Assembly (NCBI RefSeq): GCF_001884135.1
Contig: NZ_MAOC01000027.1
Location: 1 to 64,000, forward strand
DNA from: Bacillus nitratireducens
GTDB taxonomy: Bacteria > Bacillota > Bacilli > Bacillales > Bacillaceae_G
Direction of reading: 5' to 3'
Length of the DNA: 64,000 nucleotides
Numbering within the stretch: position 1 is the stretch's first letter; each line of letters begins with the position of its first letter. Shown here in pieces: positions 8,411 through 17,264 of the stretch. The position numbers were made by a program, and so were the translations under genes. The notes beneath the pieces were generated by a model. It made no database searches, had not been told where the DNA came from, and saw only the letters and a list, made by a program, of their open reading frames with translations.

Positions 8411-9390
8411 TAAGGTTGTTTATACGTGATCATATACCGCTTATTTGTTTTACTGCGATCCAACTACTAGCCATATTCTTAGTTTATTGGTTTGATGGAC
8501 ATAATCATATTTCAACGGCATTATATGCAATGTTTTTAGGTGCTTTTTTTATGGTGAGTTATTTAGTATTTCGTTATTTTACACATCGATCTTTTTATGA
8601 ACGTTTAGCAAATCCGTTGCAATCTTTGGATGAATCTGTTCAAAAATCTGATTTTGCAGTTTTATCAACTGCGCTTCAAGACTTGCTTGAGGTACAATAT
8701 CGCCATTATCAAAATCAGCTCCAGATACAAGAGAGAAAAAATAATGATCATTTAACCTTTATGAATCAGTGGATTCATCAAATGAAAACACCTTTATCTG
8801 TAATAGAATTAATTACACAAGATGAAGTGGATTCGCGTTTTGAAAGTATTAATGAGGAAACGGATCGGTTGAAAAAGGGGTTAGAGATGGCACTGTATGT
8901 CGCACGTTTAGAGGCATTTACACAAGATTTTTATGTAGAAAGAGTACAACTACATAAAATAGTGAATGATTCTGTACATGAACATAAACGCTTTTTTATC
9001 CGGAATTTCGTATATCCAGAGCTTGAAATTGATAAGGGTATTACTGTAGAAAGTGATGCGAAATGGCTACAATTTTTAATTGGACAAATTATATCGAATG
9101 CAATTAAATATTCATCAGGTAGTAGAGAAAAGATTAAAGTGAAAGCTTGTAAGGAAGGTAATACAGTTGTGCTTGAAATTATCGATAATGGCGTAGGGAT
9201 ACCGAAGCAAGATTTACCAAGAGTATTCAAACCCTTCTTTACAGGAGAAAACGGTAGAGATTTTAAAGAATCAACTGGAATGGGGCTCTATCTTGTATAT
9301 GAAATTACGAAACAATTAGGACATAGTGTAGAAATCCATTCAGAAGTTGGTAAAGGTACCGTTGTACGAATAATATTTTTTAATGTGTAA
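8407..9390 (+). CDS. Intramembrane-sensing histidine kinase, BceS type
   Basis: A 327-residue kinase. Two transmembrane helices (about 10-28 and 36-56) are joined by a loop of only a few residues, so there is no extracellular sensor domain, as in BceS-like kinases that read the state of a partner ABC transporter. The H-box is HQMKTPLSVIE with His 124. The ATPase domain has NAIKYSSG, the DNGVGI loop and GMGLYLVYEI. It is translated with the regulator through an ATGA overlap. A partner permease is expected; the BceB-like gene at 15267 is the nearest. Confidence 0.9.
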   Translation: MIRLFIRDHIPLICFTAIQLLAIFLVYWFDGHNHISTALYAMFLGAFFMVSYLVFRYFTHRSFYERLANPLQSLDESVQKSDFAVLSTALQDLLEVQYRHYQNQLQIQERKNNDHLTFMNQWIHQMKTPLSVIELITQDEVDSRFESINEETDRLKKGLEMALYVARLEAFTQDFYVERVQLHKIVNDSVHEHKRFFIRNFVYPELEIDKGITVESDAKWLQFLIGQIISNAIKYSSGSREKIKVKACKEGNTVVLEIIDNGVGIPKQDLPRVFKPFFTGENGRDFKESTGMGLYLVYEITKQLGHSVEIHSEVGKGTVVRIIFFNV

Positions 9391-9524
9391 CAAGTGATTC
9401 AGGCTAAAGAACTTTGGAGATAAGTTTTTTAGCCTTGTTTTGTACCACTTGGGAATAAAGAATTTTTTACCTAAGAGAAGTAAAAGCGAATTGTTTATTA
9501 TTCGTTTATGGTAGGGGGATTGTA

Positions 9525-10424
9525 ATGGATATTCGTAAAATGAGATATTTCATAACAGTGGCAGAAGAATTAAACTTTAGTCGTGCAGCAGAGCGTCTTA
9601 TGATGGCACAACCTCCTTTAAGTCAAGAAATTCGTAAATTAGAAGAAGAATTAGGAGTTCAACTTTTTCATCGAACGAAAAGAATGGTTGAACTTACGGA
9701 TGCTGGAAAAATATTTTTAGAAGGTGCGCGGCAAACATTACTTCAAGTAGATAGAACTATTAAAGAAACACAGCTCGCGGATGAAGGGAAGATAGGACAT
9801 TTAATAATCGGTTTTGTCGATTCTACAGAAACCGTAATAGAGATATTAAAAAGATTCCGAGAACGTTTTCCTAGAATACAGCTTATATTACGCGAGATGA
9901 CAACAGACCAGCAAATAAAAGCGCTATATGAAAAACAAATTCATATTGGATTTATTCGTTCCAAGCAGAATAATGAAATATTAGCTTCCGAAGTTTGTTC
10001 TGAAGAATGTTTAAAATTAGTTTTGCATCAAGATCATCCTTTAATCTCGTTACCTAACATTTCAATCAAATCATTAGTTGATGAACCATTTATTTTATTT
10101 CCTCGTCATTTCGGTACAAACTTTTATGATTTAATTATTAGTTACTTTTGGGAACATGGAGTAAGTTTAAATATTGTTCAAGAGGCGATCCAAATGCAAA
10201 CGATTGTGAATTTAGTTGCAGCAGGAATGGGGATTTCTGTCGTTCCATCATCGGTGGAAAGTTATAAAAAATCGGGTGTCATGTATAAAGACATTCAAGA
10301 AAATACACCGAAAATAAATTTATATGTTGGATGGAGACAAGATGAAAGGTCTGTCGTGTTAGAGAACTTCTTAACAGTTGTTAGAGAGGTTTATGCGACT
10401 TCACAATTTGAATTTGAAAAGTAA
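9525..10424 (+). CDS. LysR family transcriptional regulator
   Basis: A 299-residue LysR regulator. The N-terminal helix-turn-helix (about 1-60, with FSRAAERLMMAQPPLSQEIRKLE) and the LysR substrate-binding domain (about 90-290) are complete. The motif spacing resembles the BenM/CatM/AlsR subgroup. It is convergent with the aldo/keto reductase rather than divergent from a target, so its regulon cannot be read from context. A GTAGGGGG site precedes the ATG. Confidence 0.9.
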   Translation: MDIRKMRYFITVAEELNFSRAAERLMMAQPPLSQEIRKLEEELGVQLFHRTKRMVELTDAGKIFLEGARQTLLQVDRTIKETQLADEGKIGHLIIGFVDSTETVIEILKRFRERFPRIQLILREMTTDQQIKALYEKQIHIGFIRSKQNNEILASEVCSEECLKLVLHQDHPLISLPNISIKSLVDEPFILFPRHFGTNFYDLIISYFWEHGVSLNIVQEAIQMQTIVNLVAAGMGISVVPSSVESYKKSGVMYKDIQENTPKINLYVGWRQDERSVVLENFLTVVREVYATSQFEFEK

Positions 10425-10447
10425 AAGCCCATCTTGATAGGATGGGC
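10420..10447 (-). terminator. Terminator of the aldo/keto reductase gene
   Basis: Arms GCCCATC (10427-10433) and GATGGGC (10441-10447). On the minus strand the hairpin is followed by TTTTACTTTTC, so it serves the reductase transcript. Confidence 0.75.
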
Positions 10448-10500
10448 AGTGGGAATTTGGAAAGGGAAACTTCTATTTTTATTTTAAAGTCACTGATGAT

Positions 10501-11490
10501 TCAACCTGTTTTACTTGGATCGTACTCAACGAAACCTTTTAGTACGCTATCAATTTGATCCATAATTTCAGGTTGCAATTTAACACTAGAAGCAATTACG
10601 TTTTCTCTTATTTGCTCCGGATTTGATGCGCCAATAATTGCAGATGAAACAGCTGGATTTTGTAGCACCCAAGCAACTGCGAGTTGAGATAAGGTAAGAT
10701 CATTTTCTTGTGCGATGGGTTTAAGTTCCTGAATAGCAGTGAGTACATCTTCATTCATCCAACGTTGCACGAGTTTTTGGAAAAATGGTTTACCAGCATC
10801 AGAGTTAGCACGTGATTGATTCGGTACTGGTTTACCAGGTTGATATTTTCCTGTGAGAATACCTTGTGCAAGGGGAGACCAAACAACTTGACCAAGTCCC
10901 TCACGTTGGCATGTTGGTATTACATCAGTTTCAATAACTCGCCACAACATCGAATATTGAGGTTGGCTAGCGATAAGTGGAATTTTCATTTCTCGTGCAA
11001 GCGCTGCACCGCGGGTAATTTGTTCCGATGTCCACTCACTTACGCCAATATAAAGGACTTTACCTTGTCGTACAAGATCTGAGAAAGCTAACATTGTTTC
11101 CTCAAGAGGGGTTGTTGTATCATATCTATGTGCATAATAGACATCGATGTAGTCTGTCTGCAATCGACGTAAAGATGCATTACAATTTTCTAAAATATGC
11201 TTTCGTGATAAGCCTCGATCATTTTTTCCGGGTCCAGTCGGATGGCATACTTTTGTACAGAGTTCTATACTTTCTCGGCGTATACCTTTCAAAGATCGGC
11301 CAAGTACTTCTTCGGCTATAGTGTCTGAATAAACATCAGCAGTATCGAATGTTGTAATTCCGACATCTAGTGCGGCTTTCACACAGTCATTTGCAGTATC
11401 CTCATCTACTTTTCCACCATGGTTTATCCAGTTACCGTATGCAATCTTACTTACTGTTAATCCACTGTTTCCTAGTTTGCTAAATTCCAT
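10501..11490 (-). CDS. Aldo/keto reductase
   Basis: A 329-residue NADPH-dependent aldo/keto reductase, a TIM barrel of the AKR11/Kv-beta-like group. The catalytic tetrad is visible: Asp 49 (TTFDTADVYS), Tyr 54, Lys 80 and His 121 (YYAHRYD). The NADP phosphate site is in the C-terminal segment SSAIIGASNPEQIREN. The start follows a strong AAGGGGGGC site on the minus strand. The substrate is unknown. It is monocistronic, with its own terminator at 10420-10447. Confidence 0.92.
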   Translation of the reverse strand: MEFSKLGNSGLTVSKIAYGNWINHGGKVDEDTANDCVKAALDVGITTFDTADVYSDTIAEEVLGRSLKGIRRESIELCTKVCHPTGPGKNDRGLSRKHILENCNASLRRLQTDYIDVYYAHRYDTTTPLEETMLAFSDLVRQGKVLYIGVSEWTSEQITRGAALAREMKIPLIASQPQYSMLWRVIETDVIPTCQREGLGQVVWSPLAQGILTGKYQPGKPVPNQSRANSDAGKPFFQKLVQRWMNEDVLTAIQELKPIAQENDLTLSQLAVAWVLQNPAVSSAIIGASNPEQIRENVIASSVKLQPEIMDQIDSVLKGFVEYDPSKTG

Positions 11491-11756
11491 TGTAGAAGCC
11501 CCCCTTAAAAATGATATCTTTATTATAAGAATTGAAATGTAATATGTATAATATATGATTAATGATAAATTTATATAAAAATTATATAAGAGGGAGTGCT
11601 TAGAAGTTTACTATTAGGGAAATCTAAATCCAGTAGTACAACAAATGTTGTTTGTGCTTGATCGATATGAAGTTCAGATATGATAAATAGATCTAAAAGA
11701 GAGCAATCTTTATAACAGCACATATAATTACATTTACTCATATAGTACTATCATGG

Positions 11757-11762
11757 TACAAT
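11757..11762 (+). promoter_or_regulatory. Candidate -10 box of the vmlR leader promoter
   Basis: TACAAT at 11757-11762, with a weak -35 (TTACTC, 11734-11739) at 17-base spacing. It places transcription start just before the leader reading frames. Confidence 0.4.
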
Positions 11763-11785
11763 ATGGTTACTAACGACGGAAAGGA

Positions 11786-11811
11786 ATGATGGGTGGACGA
11801 TGATTAACTAA
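11786..11811 (+). CDS. vmlR leader reading frames (MMGGR and MIN)
   Basis: Two tiny overlapping frames in the vmlR leader. ATG 11786 after GGAAAGG reads Met-Met-Gly-Gly-Arg-stop. ATG 11800 reads Met-Ile-Asn-stop, and its Asn and stop codons form the start of the first hairpin arm. The MIN frame is repeated in the leader at 33254. A ribosome held here would block that arm. Translation is inferred, not shown. Confidence 0.5.
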
Positions 11812-11977
11812 TCTTATTTTTAAATGTTGAAATTAAATAAATTTCAATTTCTAAAAAATAGGATTAGTCTGCCCAATTTCCATACAACGGTATTGCTATT
11901 TAAGTTGCGCAATAGCTTATTTGGGTATAAATATTTTTACGACTAATCCTGCCAAATTTATTTGGGAGGATTTTTTT
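11807..11977 (+). promoter_or_regulatory. Transcription attenuator of vmlR
   Basis: Three competing structures are visible. Arm A (11807-11821) pairs with arm B (11854-11868) over 15 bp with one wobble. B (AGGATTAGT, 11860-11868) can instead pair with C (ACTAATCCT, 11942-11950), supported by CCCAA/TTGGG (11872-11876 with 11921-11925). C is also part of the terminator stem 11945-11957/11960-11972, which runs into seven T. A ribosome stalled on the leader frame would free B to capture C and let transcription continue. Confidence 0.85.
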
Positions 11978-12006
11978 ATTCTCCCTTAATGAAAGGGATC
12001 GGTATT

Positions 12007-13635
12007 ATGAAAGAACTTTTAAAATTAAATGATGTTTATGTTGAAATAAAGGAAAACACTTTGTTAGAGAAAATGAATGTGACAGTAAGACAAGGGGATG
12101 TTATTGGATTAATCGGCAAAAATGGTGCTGGTAAATCAACGTTACTTCAATTAATAAATGGGAAGATTGAACCATCAAAAGGTACTGTTGAATGGATGCA
12201 AATGAATATGACAACAGCATATGTTGAACAAGAAAAAGAATCTTTCGTTAGTAAGGATATAATTGCAAAAGAAGCCGAACTTCTTGCGAAATGGAGCGTG
12301 CCAACGAACGATTTTCATACTTTAAGTGGTGGTGAAAAGTTGAAAGTTCGACTAGCAAAAGGATTTTCTGAAAATCCTAATGTCTTAATATTAGACGAAC
12401 CGACAAATCATCTAGATGAGATGAGTACGGAATTTCTCATTAAACAAATCAAAAATATGAAAGGTACAGTTATCGTCGTATCGCATGATCGATACTTTTT
12501 AGATGTTGTCGCAACAAGAATATGGTCAATTGAGGATAAGAAATTAATTGACCATAGCGGTAATTATACGAGTTATATGAAAGCACGTGAGCAGAAAAGA
12601 ATGACGCAGCAGCGTGAATATGAAAAACAACAAAAAAAGATAGAACAAGTAGAAACACATATAAAAGAATTAAGCTCATGGTCACAAAAGGCACACGCGC
12701 AATCTACAAAACAAGAAGGAGTGAAAGAGTTTTATCGTGTAAAAGCGAAGCGAATGGATGCGCAAGTGAAGTCAAAACGAAAACGTCTCGAAAAAGAGCT
12801 GGAGAAAACGAAAGTGGAACGTGTGAAAGAAGAGTATTCAGTCGAGTTCTCTATTCAGGCGAATAAAAAAGTAGGAAAACGCTTTTTAGAAGTAAAGCAA
12901 TTAAAAAAAGACTTTCATGGAAAGACATTATTTGAAAACGTTAATTTTACAATCCAACACGGTGAGAAGGTAGCGATTGTTGGACCAAACGGTAGCGGGA
13001 AAACAACGTTACTGAGGATGATTATGGGAACAGAAACTGCCGAAGGAGAAGTATGGATTTCACCATCAGCAAACATCGGTTATTTAACACAAGAAGTATT
13101 TGATTTACCACTGGATAAATCGCCAGAAGATTTATTTTATAAAGAGACATTTGAAGAAAGAGGAAAAGTCCAAAATTTAATGAAACATTTAGGATTCCAA
13201 GCTACTCAATGGACAGAGCCGATTCGATATATGAGTATGGGTGAACGAGTGAAATGTAAGCTAATGGCTTATATTTTAGATGAAAAAGATGTACTTATTT
13301 TAGATGAACCGACGAATCATCTTGATCTTCCTTCACGTGAACAACTTGAAAATACATTAGCTGAGTATAATGGAACACTCGTTATCGTTTCTCACGATCG
13401 ATATTTTCTGGAGAAAACAACTAACACGAAACTCGTGTTTTCAAATAATACGATACAAAAGCAGCTAGAGGCACCTATTAAAACAAGAGATGATATTGAA
13501 GAGCTACGTTTAACGTTAGAAACAGAGAGACAAGAAGTATTAGGTAAATTAAGTTTTTTAACTTCTAAAGACAAAGAATATAAAGAACTAGATGAACGGT
13601 TTATGGAACTTACGAAGCAGATCAAGGCACTTTAA
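12007..13635 (+). CDS. vmlR: ABC-F ribosome protection protein VmlR
   Basis: A 542-residue ABC-F protein with two ATPase domains and no membrane segment. It closely resembles B. subtilis VmlR along its length as I recall it, including the linker QREYEKQQKKIEQVE. Walker A motifs are GKNGAGKST (about 37-45) and GPNGSGKTT in the second half; signatures LSGGEK and MSMGER and two LDEPTNHLD Walker B motifs are intact. VmlR displaces lincosamides, streptogramin A and pleuromutilins from the 50S peptidyl transferase centre. ATG 12007 is preferred over the in-frame ATGs upstream because AAAGGG lies 9-10 bases before it and the earlier ones fall in the terminator. Confidence 0.93.
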   Translation: MKELLKLNDVYVEIKENTLLEKMNVTVRQGDVIGLIGKNGAGKSTLLQLINGKIEPSKGTVEWMQMNMTTAYVEQEKESFVSKDIIAKEAELLAKWSVPTNDFHTLSGGEKLKVRLAKGFSENPNVLILDEPTNHLDEMSTEFLIKQIKNMKGTVIVVSHDRYFLDVVATRIWSIEDKKLIDHSGNYTSYMKAREQKRMTQQREYEKQQKKIEQVETHIKELSSWSQKAHAQSTKQEGVKEFYRVKAKRMDAQVKSKRKRLEKELEKTKVERVKEEYSVEFSIQANKKVGKRFLEVKQLKKDFHGKTLFENVNFTIQHGEKVAIVGPNGSGKTTLLRMIMGTETAEGEVWISPSANIGYLTQEVFDLPLDKSPEDLFYKETFEERGKVQNLMKHLGFQATQWTEPIRYMSMGERVKCKLMAYILDEKDVLILDEPTNHLDLPSREQLENTLAEYNGTLVIVSHDRYFLEKTTNTKLVFSNNTIQKQLEAPIKTRDDIEELRLTLETERQEVLGKLSFLTSKDKEYKELDERFMELTKQIKAL

Positions 13636-13653
13636 CGTAAGGAGGGGATTCAC

Positions 13654-14247
13654 ATGGGAGAAGAGAGTTTAACTAAGTTATTTAGAATAGATTGTGGAGA
13701 TATATACCTACAAGAGTTTACGGTCAAAGATGCAGAGAGTATTTATAAAATATCAAATCAACCGGAAATAGAAAAGTTTTTACCCGACTGGAAATCAACG
13801 AAAGAACAGAGGACTCATTGGATTATCAATGATGAAATACCAGCAAACAAAGCATTTCTTTATGCAGTGACAAAAACGTCTAACATAGATGATCATATAT
13901 TAAAGCTAGGAATATTTAAGAAAGCCACAAATGAATTTATTGGATGGTGCTGCACAGGTATGAAAGATGAACTCCCTGCACCGAACAGAGAAATTATGTA
14001 TGCTGTTTCAAGTGAATATCATAATAATGGTTATGCAACGAAAGCGACAAAAGGGTTGATCGATTATTTGTTTGAAAATACAAATGTAGATGCCCTTAAC
14101 GCAATTGCTTTAATTAAAAATGTACCATCAAATAAAGTTATTGAAAAATGTGGATTTACTTATATGAGCCAACAGACGATAGAAAAGCAACTATATAATC
14201 ATTATATATTGAGTAAATCGGAGTGGATAAAAAATATTGCTCTTTAA
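13654..14247 (+). CDS. GNAT family N-acetyltransferase
   Basis: A 197-residue GNAT acetyltransferase of the RimJ/RimL type (Acetyltransf_3). The acetyl-CoA site is reflected in EIMYAVSSEYHNNGYATKATKGLIDYLF (split here: EIMYAVSSEYHNNGYATK then ATKGLIDYLF), followed by the IKNVPSNKVIEKCGF segment. The substrate is unknown. It starts 18 bases after vmlR with a strong AAGGAGGGG site and no terminator between, so it is probably co-transcribed and attenuated with vmlR; that suggests, but does not prove, a resistance role. Confidence 0.85.
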   Translation: MGEESLTKLFRIDCGDIYLQEFTVKDAESIYKISNQPEIEKFLPDWKSTKEQRTHWIINDEIPANKAFLYAVTKTSNIDDHILKLGIFKKATNEFIGWCCTGMKDELPAPNREIMYAVSSEYHNNGYATKATKGLIDYLFENTNVDALNAIALIKNVPSNKVIEKCGFTYMSQQTIEKQLYNHYILSKSEWIKNIAL

Positions 14248-14262
14248 AAGGAGCGATTATAC

Positions 14263-14306
14263 AATGCAAAAAAGCTTAGAGCTAATACTCTAAGCTTTTT
14301 TGCATT
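14263..14306 (+). terminator. Terminator of the vmlR-GNAT unit
   Basis: A perfect 19-bp stem (14263-14281 and 14288-14306) with a T-rich 3' arm. It begins with an ATG-like sequence but holds no gene. Confidence 0.9.
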
Positions 14307-14422
14307 TATATAATAAAGATTTGATATACAATTGTATTTTCTACCACTATACAATTATTATAAGATAGTTATGCGTTAATTTTAGTTGGAAAACATTTTC
14401 ATTATCAGTTTTTTTAGAAATC

Positions 14423-14436
14423 TTACAAGCGTGTAA
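14423..14436 (+). promoter_or_regulatory. Candidate BceR-type operator
   Basis: TTACA-AGCG-TGTAA, an inverted repeat with a four-base spacer, lies 85 bases before the BceA-like start. It matches the TnACA-N4-TGTAA pattern remembered for Bce-type response regulators. The regulator at 7703 is the natural candidate to bind it. Confidence 0.6.
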
Positions 14437-14521
14437 GATAAATGAAAGATGAATCAATATGAGCATTAAGACAATTCATTTACACTCTATTGTGAGAAGT
14501 GCAAATGAAGGGAGAATAGAA

Positions 14522-15292
14522 ATGGAAATTTTACATGCAAAAAGTATTAGTAAAGTATATAAAGGGAAAGTACCTTTTAAAGCATTGGTAGATATTGATT
14601 TATCAATTCAAGAAGGTGAATTTATAGGGATTATGGGACCATCAGGTAGCGGGAAAACTACATTATTAAATATGGTATCTACTATCGATTCTCCGTCCTC
14701 AGGAGAAATATTAATAAACGGTACAAATCCTTTCCAGTTATCATCAGAAGATTTAGCTTTATTCCGTAGGAAACAATTAGGATTTGTTTTTCAATCATTT
14801 AATTTACTTAGCACGCTTACAGTGAAGGAAAATATCGTATTGCCGATGACATTAGATGGCGTTTCTGTGCAAGAAATGAACAAACGCGTACAAGAAATCG
14901 CAGAGAAATTAAATATTACAGATATATTGAATAAAAGAACGTTTGAAATATCAGGAGGCCAAGCTCAAAGAACAGCAATTGCTCGTGCAATTGTTCATAA
15001 GCCACAATTATTACTTGCAGATGAACCAACAGGGAATTTAGATTCTAAATCTTCAAATGATGTAATGGAGATGTTAGATACTCTAAATAAGGAAGAAAAA
15101 GCTACGATGATGTTAGTGACTCATGATCCGTATGCAGCGAGTTTTTGCAGCAGAGTTATATTTATAAAAGATGGTCAATTATATAACGAAATTTATTGTG
15201 GTGAAAGTAGGCAAGCATTTTATCAAAAGATTATGGATGTCCTTTCTTTGTTAGGAGGGAAAAGGCATGACTTTTCGTCAGTTCGCATTTAA
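14522..15292 (+). CDS. BceA-like ABC transporter ATPase
   Basis: A 256-residue ATPase of the MacB/BceA class. Walker A is GPSGSGKTT (about 39-47), the Q-loop is in FVFQSFNLL, the signature is ISGGQAQR and Walker B is LLLADEPTGNLDS. It pairs with the FtsX-type permease downstream, overlapping it by 26 bases. Such pairs detoxify cell-wall peptide antibiotics, for example by freeing undecaprenyl carriers, and act as sensors for a BceS kinase. ATG 14522 with GAAGGGAGA before it and a normal family length is preferred over the upstream in-frame ATG 14459. Confidence 0.92.
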   Translation: MEILHAKSISKVYKGKVPFKALVDIDLSIQEGEFIGIMGPSGSGKTTLLNMVSTIDSPSSGEILINGTNPFQLSSEDLALFRRKQLGFVFQSFNLLSTLTVKENIVLPMTLDGVSVQEMNKRVQEIAEKLNITDILNKRTFEISGGQAQRTAIARAIVHKPQLLLADEPTGNLDSKSSNDVMEMLDTLNKEEKATMMLVTHDPYAASFCSRVIFIKDGQLYNEIYCGESRQAFYQKIMDVLSLLGGKRHDFSSVRI

Positions 15293-17198
15293 TAATATTT
15301 TTCGCAATAAGCGTATATATGCAGCTCACTTTTTAAGCAGTGCATTTTCAATTATGATTTTCTTTACGTACGCTCTTTTATTATTTCATCCTGATTTACA
15401 AGGTGAGTTACAGTCGACGAGTGCAACAATAAGTGCATTTGGTACATTAGGATTTAAAGTTTCGCAAGGTTTGATTTTTGTATTTTCATTTTTCTTTATT
15501 TTATATTCAGTGAGTTCGTTTTTAAAAACGCGTAAGAAAGAATTTGGCATTTTAATGATGCAAGGTATGTCTATGAGACAGCTTAAAAAGTTATTGTTAA
15601 TTGAAAATATGTTAATTGGACTTGGCTCAATTTGTATTGGGATTCTTATCGGCCTCGTATTTTCTAAACTAGTTTTATTAATAAGCGCCAGTGTATTAAT
15701 GATTAGTAACGGTTTACCTTTTTATATACCAGTACAGGCTGTATTATTAACAGTTATCACGTTTCTTTTCTTATTTTTAATCGTTTCATTAATTACATTT
15801 AAAACGGTTAAAGTAACAGAACTTGTTGAACTTATGCAAGCAGGTGAAAAGCCAAAGCCTGAACCGAAATCGTCAATTTTATTATCACTTTTTTCTTTAT
15901 TTAGTATAGGATACGGTTATATTTTAGTATTTCGCTTTATCTCAAATTATAGTTTTATTACGCTCGGAATGGGTGTGCTTTTAGTAATTATAGGCACGTA
16001 CTTTTTATATACACAGTGTAGCGTATATATATTGCACCTTGCTAAAAGGAGTGAATCTTTCTTTTTAAAAAGAACCAACATATTAACGTTTTCAGAATTA
16101 ATATACCGTATGAAAGATAATGCAACGATGTTTTTTATTGTATCTATTATTTCAGCGGTTGCTTTTACAGCAATTGGCACGACAGCTGCTCTTGGAAATA
16201 AAGATTTGGTAAGGATGACAAACCCATATACATTTCTATATATAGGGCCTGAAAAAGACAAAATGGTGGACGAACATCTTTCTATTATAAAAAAACACCT
16301 TTCTGATGCTAATATTCCATATCGAATGGCTTCATCTTTATATATATATACAGAAAGTAACGTATATGTAATGAAGTTAAGTGAATATAACGATCTTGCG
16401 AGAGCACTCGGTTATCAACAAGAAACGATTGAAAAAGAAGATGAAATTTTACTAATACCTGGAATGGTATCGCAGAAACAAGAATTTAAAAATGGTGACT
16501 ATAAAAAGAACATTGAAATCATTCAAGGAGATTGGACAAAGACATTTCGTGTTAAAAAAGCTCTAGAAAATTTAGTTTTACCACATGATTCTAGTAGTAT
16601 TTATATTGCTGTTCAAGATCATATATATGATGGAATTCCTTTTAATGTTAATCAGAATGATATAGTTGTTAAAGATCGTACTTACGGATTTGTTGTAGAT
16701 GACTGGTTGAAAACGAAAGAGATTTCAAACCAATTAAATAGTATATTTAGTGAAGATGTTAAAGAAAGAGACTTCCATTTTCAAGCTCTAACATTAGATT
16801 TGTTACGTGCAAAACAAACGAATGGGTTATTACTTATGGCAAGTGTTTTAGTTGGAATCGTCTTCTTTACATTTGCTGCCAGTTTTATTTATTTCCGGTT
16901 ATATACTGATTTGGATCGTGATCAACAGCAATATAAAATGATTTCAAAAATGGGATTAAGTAAACGAGAGTTAAAAAAAGTTGTAACAAGGCAGTTAGTA
17001 TTAATGTTTTTCTTACCGATTGTTGTTGCAGTGATTCATACTGTAGTTGCTTATACCGCATTACAACAATTAGTCGATTTTTCTATTTTAAATAGCTCTA
17101 TCGTTATTTTAATTTCATTTATATGTATACAGGTTTTATATTTCTTTATAACACGTTGGCGTTATTTACAAAAGCTTTATAAAACTATGGAGCAATAG
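15267..17198 (+). CDS. BceB-like ABC transporter permease (FtsX family)
   Basis: A 643-residue permease with the BceB layout: one N-terminal helix, two blocks of helices, and a large extracellular domain of roughly 200 residues between helices seven and eight (about 320-520), which is the expected peptide-sensing part. FtsX segments carry the family pattern KTRKKEFGILMMQGMSMRQL near the start and KMGLSKRELKKVV near the end. It works in the membrane with the ATPase at 14522. No dedicated kinase is adjacent; the intramembrane-sensing kinase at 8407 is the likely signalling partner. Confidence 0.92.
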   Translation: MTFRQFAFNNIFRNKRIYAAHFLSSAFSIMIFFTYALLLFHPDLQGELQSTSATISAFGTLGFKVSQGLIFVFSFFFILYSVSSFLKTRKKEFGILMMQGMSMRQLKKLLLIENMLIGLGSICIGILIGLVFSKLVLLISASVLMISNGLPFYIPVQAVLLTVITFLFLFLIVSLITFKTVKVTELVELMQAGEKPKPEPKSSILLSLFSLFSIGYGYILVFRFISNYSFITLGMGVLLVIIGTYFLYTQCSVYILHLAKRSESFFLKRTNILTFSELIYRMKDNATMFFIVSIISAVAFTAIGTTAALGNKDLVRMTNPYTFLYIGPEKDKMVDEHLSIIKKHLSDANIPYRMASSLYIYTESNVYVMKLSEYNDLARALGYQQETIEKEDEILLIPGMVSQKQEFKNGDYKKNIEIIQGDWTKTFRVKKALENLVLPHDSSSIYIAVQDHIYDGIPFNVNQNDIVVKDRTYGFVVDDWLKTKEISNQLNSIFSEDVKERDFHFQALTLDLLRAKQTNGLLLMASVLVGIVFFTFAASFIYFRLYTDLDRDQQQYKMISKMGLSKRELKKVVTRQLVLMFFLPIVVAVIHTVVAYTALQQLVDFSILNSSIVILISFICIQVLYFFITRWRYLQKLYKTMEQ

Positions 17199-17264
17199 AG
17201 TATATCAGCTTGTAAGATTACACAAAAGTATATAAAAAAGAAATGAATTATGAAAGGAATTGTG

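Noticed and set aside
14263-14306. ATGCAAAAAAGC behind a GGAGCGAT site, looking like a gene start
   Set aside because: It is the first arm of a perfect 19-bp terminator and the frame stops soon.
17211-17222. TGTAAGATTACA inverted repeat before the lipoprotein gene
   Set aside because: It contains TGTAA and TTACA but in the reverse order and with a two-base gap, unlike the Bce-type site; left as a note only.
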